NCBI GenBank assembly: GCA_046482855.1
Contig: JAWOEH010000145.1
Location: 1-6,118, forward strand
DNA length: 6,118 nt
Source: CAYVSF01 sp046482855
GTDB lineage: Bacteria; Bacteroidota; Bacteroidia; Bacteroidales; UBA12077
Reading direction: 5' to 3'
The translations under genes and the position numbers were made by a program. Below the pieces are notes generated by a model, which worked only from the letters and a program-made list of their open reading frames with translations, searched no databases and had not been told where the DNA came from. This document shows, in pieces, positions 1 to 4,015 of this stretch. The stretch's first letter is position 1; each line of letters begins with the position of its first letter.

Positions 1-1
1 C

Positions 2-247
2 CATGAGGCCTTGAACGAGTTATACCAGTTCAATCTGGATCGCATCTACAGGACGGATGAGGCCACGCGCCACTATACTCAAATCGACCGGGCCATGGTG
101 TTCTTGTTCGACTTCCTCTGGGATCTTTCCGAAACTGAATCTTTCCGAAAAATAAGGCATAAAAAAGCCCTTCGTTTCCGAAAGGCTTTAGGGTGGAAGA
201 TGGGACTTGAACCCACGACTCTCCCGATTCCATCGGGATGCTCATAA
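2..247 (+). CDS. 3' end of an unrecognised gene, possibly HD-domain dNTPase-like; tail runs into repeat
   Basis: The reading frame is open from the left edge (frame beginning at base 2) to a TAA at 245-247, so the start and most of the protein lie outside the window. The first ~40 visible residues read as a helical C-terminal segment (LYQFNLDRIYR, then QIDRAMVFLFDFL). By eye this resembles the C-terminal helix of dGTPase/HD-domain phosphohydrolases, where a 'YR/YRxxE' stretch is followed by a helix ending in LF. This is a recollection of the family pattern, not a search result. From about base 121 the codons come from the tandem repeat: the last ~42 residues (WDLSETESF... to ...SGCS) are translated terminator and tRNA-remnant DNA. 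The natural C-terminus has therefore probably been replaced or extended. The gene converges on the minus-strand tRNA-His. Coding status of the first 120 bases is likely; family assignment is weak. Confidence 0.4.
   Translation, partial: HEALNELYQFNLDRIYRTDEATRHYTQIDRAMVFLFDFLWDLSETESFRKIRHKKALRFRKALGWKMGLEPTTLPIPSGCS
161..189 (-). terminator. Rho-independent terminator copy A
   Basis: On the minus strand an 11-bp stem (AAAGCCTTTCG / CGAAGGGCTTT, one G-U pair) closes a GAAA loop and is followed by a T run at 166-161. It lies just after the tRNA remnant of unit A, as in the functional copy. On the plus strand the hairpin is not followed by Ts, so it should terminate minus-strand transcription only. 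Confidence 0.75.
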
Positions 248-250
248 GTA
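189..250 (-). pseudogene. tRNA-His 3'-end remnant, copy A (chimeric pseudo-tRNA)
   Basis: Bases 219-193 (minus strand) match the T arm and 3' acceptor strand of the functional tRNA-His exactly, and C73 is kept (192), but the terminal CCA is CTA (191-189). In place of the His anticodon arm there is a 5-bp stem TCCCG/CGGGA with the 7-nt loop ATGGAAT (222-238), and GAGC precedes it where a D-stem strand would be. By position the loop would present GGA. No matching 5' acceptor or 5' D strand is visible upstream, so this cannot fold as a complete tRNA. Confidence 0.75.
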
Positions 251-258
251 CCGGTTCG

Positions 259-291
259 TGTGAAAATCAGGCAGTAATGTTGTTAAATTTG
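259..291 (+). promoter_or_regulatory. Possible Bacteroidota promoter in repeat unit A
   Basis: The sequence TAAATTTG (284-291) matches the Bacteroidota -7 consensus TAnnTTTG, and TGTG lies 21 nt upstream as a partial -33 box. It points rightward, antisense to tRNA-His. The region is AT-rich, so a chance match is possible. Confidence 0.3.
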
Positions 292-443
292 TGTGTAGCG
301 TAGTGTTTTTTTTGCATCCACTCAAGGGATGCTTTAATTGGTAAGTTAAAATGCGGAGGCATTTAATAGATGTGGAAAAAGAGTTTTCGACTTTGACGAA
401 ATCAATCTCTCATATACAGGATCTTCCTGAAAAGTTAGGGCAT

Positions 444-472
444 AAAAAAAGCCTCCGTTTCCGAAAGGCTTT
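444..472 (-). terminator. Rho-independent terminator copy B
   Basis: This is the same hairpin as in the other units, but one G of the descending arm is missing (GGAGGC instead of GGAGGGC), leaving a slightly imperfect stem. Seven Ts follow on the minus strand (450-444). It is probably still active but weaker. Confidence 0.65.
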
Positions 473-535
473 AGGGTGGAAGATGGGACTTGAACCCACG
501 ACCCTCCCGATTCAATCGGGATGCTCATAAGTACC
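472..535 (-). pseudogene. tRNA-His 3'-end remnant, copy B (chimeric pseudo-tRNA)
   Basis: This has the same architecture as copy A: tRNA-His T arm and acceptor 3' strand (502-476, minus), CTA instead of CCA (474-472), and a TCCCG/CGGGA hairpin at 505-521 whose loop reads ATTGAAT. By position the loop presents TGA instead of the GGA of copy A. The hairpin is a near-perfect palindrome (8 bp either side of one base). No 5' half of a tRNA that would pair with the acceptor strand can be seen. Confidence 0.75.
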
Positions 536-541
536 GGATAG

Positions 542-574
542 CTTGAAAAGCAGGCAGTAAAGTTGTTAAGTTTG
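542..574 (+). promoter_or_regulatory. Possible Bacteroidota promoter in repeat unit B
   Basis: TAAGTTTG (567-574) with CTTG 21 nt upstream (542-545) is closer to the TTTG-N19-21-TAnnTTTG consensus than the unit A copy. The difference between the two -7 boxes falls on a free position (n). Transcription from here would run rightward across the terminator hairpin and antisense to tRNA-His. Confidence 0.35.
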
Positions 575-703
575 TGTGTAGCGTAGTGTATTTTTTTGGC
601 AACTACTCAAGGAATGCTTTGGTTGGTACGTTAAATTGCGGAGGCATTTAATAGGTGTGGAAAATGAGTTTTCGACTTTGACGCAATCAATTTGTCGTCT
701 ACT

Positions 704-804
704 GGATCTTTCCGAAACTGAATCTTTCCGAAAAATAAGGCATAAAAAAAGCCCTCCGTTTCCGAAAGGCTTTGGGGTGGAAGATGGGACTTGAACCCAC
801 GACC
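704..804. repeat. Tandem repeat unit C (partial, 101 bp), ends inside functional tRNA-His
   Basis: The third unit begins with the same GGATCTTTCCGAAACTG and continues through the terminator and the T arm of tRNA-His. Similarity to units A and B stops at about 804, in the variable loop of the tRNA. From there the true anticodon arm, D arm and 5' acceptor strand of tRNA-His follow. This copy is the likely parent of the array, because it alone has the complete tRNA, an encoded CCA and a promoter. Confidence 0.85.
744..773 (-). terminator. Rho-independent terminator of tRNA-His
   Basis: On the minus strand the stem AAAGCCTTTCG / CGGAGGGCTTT (two G-U pairs) with a GAAA loop starts at the last base of the tRNA CCA. 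It is followed by seven Ts (750-744). It fits as the transcription terminator of the monocistronic tRNA-His gene. Confidence 0.85.
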
Positions 805-851
805 CCTGGAACCACAATCCAGTGCTCTAACCAAGCTGAGCTACATCCACC
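773..851 (-). tRNA. tRNA-His (anticodon GTG)
   Basis: On the minus strand the sequence folds as a complete cloverleaf. The acceptor is GTGGATG/CTTCCAC, the D stem GCTC/GAGC, the anticodon stem CTGGA/TCCAG with loop TTGTGGT, and the T stem GTGGG/CCCAT with loop TTCAAGT. The anticodon GTG lies at 815-813. A genomically encoded G-1 (851) opposite C73 (776) is the specific identity mark of tRNA-His, and CCA is encoded (775-773). One oddity is a T-T mismatch at acceptor pair 6:67. The gene has its own promoter to the right and a terminator directly to its left, so it appears monocistronic. It delivers histidine to CAC/CAT codons. Confidence 0.96.
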
Positions 852-868
852 ATTTTCAATTGCGTGTG

Positions 869-901
869 CAAATGTAAAAATATTTTTTGGAGTTGTACAA
901 A
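869..901 (-). promoter_or_regulatory. tRNA-His promoter
   Basis: On the minus strand TTTG (901-898), 21 nt, then TACATTTG (876-869) is a full match to the Bacteroidota housekeeping promoter TTTG-N19-21-TAnnTTTG. It lies 17 nt upstream of the tRNA 5' end, giving an expected transcript start near 863 and a leader of about a dozen bases for RNase P to remove. Confidence 0.7.
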
Positions 902-1134
902 TCTTTTGGCAATATTTTTTTTGAAAAGAAGCGACATAGTCAGGTCACGCTGCCAATAATAAAGTTATCGTATTTGTTTGAAGATTGTTACACCCTGAGC
1001 GTATTCTGTTGCGCTTCTGACAAATACTTTCAGCTGAGAGAAGGTGTGACTGCAATAATGGCATTTTTTTATCTTGTGTTGCGCTCAGGTATGCTTTTTG
1101 TAGTAAATTGCGCTCGGAAAAAACAAAAAAAGTT
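902..1134. other. AT-rich intergenic region, no convincing gene
   Basis: This gap separates the divergent tRNA-His and BI-1 genes. A frame from 887 to 1138 is open, but it has a TTG start, no family resemblance, an odd composition and runs over the BI-1 start, so I do not call it. The motif TTGCGCT occurs three times (1009-1015, 1079-1085, 1108-1114). I did not find a promoter close to consensus for the downstream gene; TATGCTTTTTG at about 1090-1100 is a poor candidate. Confidence 0.5.
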
Positions 1135-1896
1135 ATGATACGAACATCAAATCCAGCTTTAAGCAAAGAGATCTTTAATAAAGCACAAAGCAGAGCTTAT
1201 GCTCAGGGTGAAACCATGACATTGCAAGGAGCCATTAACAAGTCGTTGATGATGCTCGCACTCGTGTTGGTGGGGGCCATTTATACCTGGCGCCTGTTTT
1301 TCGATGCCACTACACCTGAGGCCGGTGCAAACGCCGTTACCTCATGGATGGCAATAGGAGGTATTGGCGGATTCATCACAGCCTTGGTAACCATTTTTAA
1401 ACGTAGTTGGTCCGCTTTAACGGCACCTGTTTATGCGGTACTCGAGGGCCTGTTTTTGGGTGCTATCTCGGCCTTCTTCGAGGCCCAGTATCCGGGCTTG
1501 GTTATGCAGGCGGTAGCCCTTACTATTGGTACATTGCTGGTGATGCTGCTGGCCTATAAAACCGGCCTTATAAAGGTAACCCAGAAATTTCGGATGGGAG
1601 TAGTTGCTGCAACCGGGGCCATCGCCTTGGTATACATGATGTCCTGGATATTAAGCATGTTTGGCGTACAAAGCCATATTATGACCAATTCTGGTGGCAT
1701 TGGGATTGTTATCAGCCTGGTAGTGGTGGTAGTAGCTGCCCTGAACCTGGTGCTTGATTTCGATTTTATGGATAAAGGCTCGCAAGCCGGGTTACCCAAA
1801 TACATGGAATGGTATGCAGCTTTTGGCCTGATGGTAACATTGGTGTGGCTGTATTTGGAGATGCTGCGACTGCTATCACGCATCTCGAGGAATTAA
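1135..1896 (+). CDS. Bax inhibitor-1/YccA family integral membrane protein
   Basis: This 253-residue polytopic inner-membrane protein has about seven hydrophobic segments, near residues 36-52, 70-86, 95-112, 120-140, 155-175, 185-208 and 225-247. It opens with MIRTSNPALS, the characteristic N-terminus of the bacterial BI-1-like (YccA-type) group, followed by MTLQG before the first helix. Family hallmarks visible are EGLFLGAIS at about 104-112 in the third helix and the acidic LDFDF motif at 207-211 after the sixth. BI-1 family members are implicated in calcium leak and stress tolerance, and YccA of E. coli interacts with the FtsH protease; the role here is not shown by sequence. I chose ATG 1135 over an upstream in-frame TTG (1108) because the family N-terminus starts there. 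It is a single gene with its own terminator. Confidence 0.9.
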   Translation: MIRTSNPALSKEIFNKAQSRAYAQGETMTLQGAINKSLMMLALVLVGAIYTWRLFFDATTPEAGANAVTSWMAIGGIGGFITALVTIFKRSWSALTAPVYAVLEGLFLGAISAFFEAQYPGLVMQAVALTIGTLLVMLLAYKTGLIKVTQKFRMGVVAATGAIALVYMMSWILSMFGVQSHIMTNSGGIGIVISLVVVVVAALNLVLDFDFMDKGSQAGLPKYMEWYAAFGLMVTLVWLYLEMLRLLSRISRN

Positions 1897-1922
1897 GATA
1901 AACATGATGTACAACACATTCG

Positions 1923-1951
1923 GGGCTTCTCAATATCGGGAAGCCCTTTTT
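1923..1951 (+). terminator. Rho-independent terminator after BI-1 gene
   Basis: A 9-bp stem GGGCTTCTC / GGGAAGCCC (one G-T pair) closes a 6-nt loop and is followed by five Ts. It begins 27 bases after the stop codon and separates the BI-1 gene from the PLP enzyme gene. Confidence 0.88.
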
Positions 1952-2018
1952 GTACACGTATCTGTAAGTTTTGAAAATCTAACTATGTGAATAGGAACGT
2001 ATCTAAAATGTAAGATAT

Positions 2019-2052
2019 TTTTCCAATAGTGTCTTCCTTTTTCTTACTTTTA
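2019..2052 (+). promoter_or_regulatory. Possible promoter of the PLP enzyme gene
   Basis: TACTTTTA (2045-2052) matches seven of eight positions of TAnnTTTG, with a TTTT run 22 nt upstream as a degenerate -33 box. It would start transcription near 2058, about 20 nt before ATG 2080. This supports ATG 2080 rather than GTG 2029 as the start, since the GTG would lie upstream of the transcript. Confidence 0.35.
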
Positions 2053-2079
2053 CGGCCACTGAAAATAAATTTTTGGGTT

Positions 2080-3552
2080 ATGAGCGAATTGGAATCGTAC
2101 TTTAGCAAGTTTCGTGAGCAAATTGTTGGCATTGATACATTTTATCAATCGCCTTATGGAGAGCAAAAAATAATGTATGGCGACTGGATTGCCAGTGGTC
2201 GTTTGTATCGGCCAATCGAGGAGAAGCTGGTAAATACCTTCGGTCCTTTTGTGGCCAACACCCATACCGAGACCAGTGAAACAGGCACCCTTATGACCCA
2301 TAGCTATCATCATGCGCAACGCACAATAAAAAAGGCGGTGAATGCCGGACCCGATGATGTTATTATTCAGGCAGGATTTGGCATGACCGCGGTTATTAAT
2401 AAACTGCAACGGATTTTAGGCCTAAAAACCTGTGGTGTAATTAACCGGCATAAGTGTCAGCAAGATAAGGAGAAACCTGTGGTTTTTCTTACTCACATGG
2501 AGCATCACTCGAATCATACTTCCTGGTATGAAACCAATACTGATGTAGTATTGTTGGAACCCGATGAAAATTTGTTGGTTGATCCTGAGCAGCTGCGCAA
2601 AGAGTTGGAGAAATATAAAGATCGTAAGTTTAAGATAGGATCCTTTACCGCAGGAAGTAATGTTACCGGCGTGCGTCCCGATTACCATGCCCTTGCACGT
2701 GTGATGCATGAATATGACGGACTATGCTTTGTTGATTTTGCAGCCACAGCCCCTTACGATGAGATCAATATGCATCCCGGTGATCCGATGGAGAAATTGG
2801 ATGCCATTTTTTTCAGCCCCCATAAGTTTTTAGGAGGTCCCGGAACTGCCGGGATCATGATTTTTGATTCCAAACTCTACACGAACCAAATTCCCGATAA
2901 TCCGGGCGGGGGCACAGTGGATTGGACAAACCGATGGGGCGAGTATAAGTATATCGATGATATTGAAGCCCGTGAAGACGGCGGAACCCCTGGATTTCTG
3001 CAGGCCATTAAAAGCAGCTTTGTCTTTCAGTTGAAAGATCAGATGGGGGTCGATAATATACGTCAACGCGAATGTGAATTGGTAAATCGAGCTATCGATG
3101 GACTGGAGACCATCCCCGGAATCGAGGTGCTGGCAAAAAATCAGCGCGACCGAATTGGTGCCATCTCTTTTTATCATCCTGAAATTCACTACAACTTGTT
3201 TGTTAAGTTACTTAGCGACCGCTATGGCATTCAGGTACGTGGTGGATGTGCCTGTGCCGGAACCTATGGACACTGGCTTCTGGATGTGAGTCATCAGGAC
3301 TCGAACCAAATTACCAACTTGATTAATCATGGTGATCTTTCCCGAAAACCCGGCTGGATACGTTGGTCGTTGCATCCTACAACCACTAATAATGAAGTGG
3401 ATCTGTTTCTTTCTGCCGCCCAGGATATCACAAAAAATCATCACAAGTGGATTGAAGATTACTTTTATGATCGTTTTACCAATGAATTTATCCACCATTC
3501 GATGAAGGGAAAACAACACCACCAGCTTGTCGATTGGTTTAAATTAGATTAG
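2080..3552 (+). CDS. Class-V-fold PLP-dependent enzyme, cysteine desulfurase/selenocysteine lyase-like
   Basis: This 490-residue cytosolic enzyme has the aminotransferase class V fold (fold type I PLP). Visible active-site elements are HTETSETG near the N-terminus (~66-73), HHSNH at 142-146 where these enzymes stack a His on the cofactor, VDFA with Asp219 expected to bind the pyridine nitrogen, and SPHKF with Lys249 as the Schiff-base lysine. The motif RGGCACAGTYGH carries Cys390 and Cys392 where cysteine desulfurases keep the persulfide cysteine. It is about 80 residues longer than SufS, partly through the N-terminal lead-in and a C-terminal tail after residue ~450. It may remove sulfur or selenium from Cys/Sec, but no suf, isc or nif gene is adjacent and the substrate is unknown. 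A GTG 17 codons upstream is in frame, but ATG 2080 fits the family start and promoter better. No terminator is evident after the stop. Confidence 0.85.
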   Translation: MSELESYFSKFREQIVGIDTFYQSPYGEQKIMYGDWIASGRLYRPIEEKLVNTFGPFVANTHTETSETGTLMTHSYHHAQRTIKKAVNAGPDDVIIQAGFGMTAVINKLQRILGLKTCGVINRHKCQQDKEKPVVFLTHMEHHSNHTSWYETNTDVVLLEPDENLLVDPEQLRKELEKYKDRKFKIGSFTAGSNVTGVRPDYHALARVMHEYDGLCFVDFAATAPYDEINMHPGDPMEKLDAIFFSPHKFLGGPGTAGIMIFDSKLYTNQIPDNPGGGTVDWTNRWGEYKYIDDIEAREDGGTPGFLQAIKSSFVFQLKDQMGVDNIRQRECELVNRAIDGLETIPGIEVLAKNQRDRIGAISFYHPEIHYNLFVKLLSDRYGIQVRGGCACAGTYGHWLLDVSHQDSNQITNLINHGDLSRKPGWIRWSLHPTTTNNEVDLFLSAAQDITKNHHKWIEDYFYDRFTNEFIHHSMKGKQHHQLVDWFKLD

Positions 3553-3576
3553 CCTGTTAAAAAGAGACGGATTAAT

Positions 3577-3607
3577 TTTGTATTTACCAGAACAATATAT
3601 AATTTTG
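3577..3607 (+). promoter_or_regulatory. rpmE2 promoter
   Basis: TTTG (3577-3580), 19 nt, then TAATTTTG (3600-3607) matches the Bacteroidota consensus at every fixed position. The expected start near 3613 gives a leader of about 45 nt. The -33 box is itself the end of another TAATTTTG (3573-3580), so two -7-like boxes lie in series. Confidence 0.65.
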
Positions 3608-3659
3608 CAAGCCACGAATTAAGAGTAAGTGCATAGCAACAGATAAAGTTTAAAAAGAT

Positions 3660-3929
3660 ATGAAAAAGGGAATTCATCCAGAAAATTATCGACTTGTGGT
3701 GTTCAAAGATATGTCAAACGGACATACTATCATCAGTCGATCAACCGCTTCAACCAGTGAAACAATCAAGATGGATGATGGGAAAGAGTATCCATTGTTG
3801 AAACTTGAAATCTCGAACACATCACACCCATTTTATACTGGAAAGATGAAGCTTGTGGATACTGCCGGACGTGTGGATAAGTTTAAGAAGAAGTACCAAA
3901 AGCATTACGACAATAAGAATAATGCCTAA
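3660..3929 (+). CDS. rpmE2: 50S ribosomal protein L31, type B
   Basis: This 89-residue protein is a component of the large ribosomal subunit that contributes to the bridge region between subunits. It begins MKKGIHPENYR and continues with VVFKDMSNG, ending with HPFYTGK and a lysine-rich tail (DKFKKKYQKHY). This is the recognisable layout of type B L31. It contains no cysteine at all, so it lacks the zinc-binding cysteines of type A L31 and belongs to the zinc-independent (C-minus) class. The length is normal for type B. It is flanked by its own promoter and a strong terminator, so it appears monocistronic. In many bacteria C-minus L31 is a zinc-starvation paralogue, but in Bacteroidota it is commonly the main copy. 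I see no Zur-like operator in its leader. Confidence 0.96.
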   Translation: MKKGIHPENYRLVVFKDMSNGHTIISRSTASTSETIKMDDGKEYPLLKLEISNTSHPFYTGKMKLVDTAGRVDKFKKKYQKHYDNKNNA

Positions 3930-3951
3930 CATTGTCCGCATAAAAGACTTC

Positions 3952-3980
3952 AAAGCTCCGTATTTTCCGGAGCTTTTTTT
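3952..3980 (+). terminator. Rho-independent terminator after rpmE2
   Basis: A perfect 9-bp stem AAAGCTCCG / CGGAGCTTT with the 7-nt loop TATTTTC runs into a T tract ending at 3980. It starts 22 bases after the rpmE2 stop codon. Confidence 0.92.
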
Positions 3981-3991
3981 ATATACTTTTG
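3963..3991 (+). promoter_or_regulatory. Putative promoter of the GlmU-like gene
   Basis: TACTTTTG (3984-3991) matches the TAnnTTTG -7 box exactly and starts 3 bases after the terminator T tract. The best upstream match is TTTT in the terminator loop (3963-3966), spaced 17 nt, shorter than the usual 19-21. Transcription would start near 3998, leaving a leader of under 20 nt before ATG 4016. Confidence 0.5.
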
Positions 3992-4015
3992 TAAGATAAC
4001 CAAACTCTTGTCATC

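Larger units (their letters stand above)
121..418. repeat. Tandem repeat unit A (298 bp) with tRNA-His 3' remnant
   Basis: This is the first of three direct repeat units, starting at GGATCTTTCCGAAACTG. Read on the minus strand it holds a terminator hairpin (161-189), the 3' part of tRNA-His (189-219), a palindromic anticodon-arm-like hairpin (222-238) and ~170 bp of unique-looking AT-rich spacer. The spacer has two small hairpins: GCATCC/GGATGC at 314-332 and AAATGC/GCATTT at 349-364. By eye it is roughly 85-90% identical to unit B across the whole length, including the spacer, so the copies arose by duplication of the entire block. Its left junction falls inside the reading frame of the upstream gene. 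Confidence 0.9.
419..703. repeat. Tandem repeat unit B (285 bp) with tRNA-His 3' remnant
   Basis: This is the second direct repeat unit, directly abutting unit A. It is shorter near its left end: the doubled TCTTTCCGAAA motif seen in units A and C is collapsed to one degenerate copy, as expected from a deletion between short direct repeats. The terminator (444-472), tRNA 3' remnant (472-502) and palindromic hairpin (505-521) are all present. The GCATCC/GGATGC hairpin of unit A is disrupted here (GCAACT...GAATGC), so that element is not maintained. Confidence 0.9.

Noticed and set aside
189..535. Two tRNA-Ser genes (GGA and TGA).
   Set aside because: No 5' acceptor or D-arm strand pairs with the 3' half, there is no long variable arm as tRNA-Ser needs, and the 3' half is tRNA-His sequence without CCA.
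121..804. CRISPR array or integron-type attC array.
   Set aside because: Units are ~290 bp, adjacent, similar throughout and contain tRNA 3' ends; there is no short repeat/unique spacer alternation, no cassette genes, and no cas or integrase gene.
30..834. Minus-strand open frames in the repeat units (peptides such as SWVQVPSST or GRGFKSHLPP).
   Set aside because: They are translations of tRNA T-arm and terminator DNA, recur only because the DNA is repeated, and have no protein-family resemblance. These are classic spurious tRNA-derived frames.
189..851. Nested attachment sites of an integrative element at the tRNA-His 3' end.
   Set aside because: Duplicated tRNA 3' ends would suit att sites, but only ~290 bp lies between them and no integrase or mobile gene is present; whole-block duplication explains the spacer similarity better. 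A decayed element cannot be fully excluded.
887..1138. 83-codon open frame between tRNA-His and the BI-1 gene.
   Set aside because: TTG start overlapping the tRNA promoter, no recognisable domain, low-complexity AT-rich composition, and overlap with the BI-1 start.
2029..2079. GTG 2029 as the start of the PLP enzyme.
   Set aside because: The extra 17 residues read from probable promoter DNA (TACTTTTA at 2045-2052); ATG 2080 fits the family and the expected transcript start.
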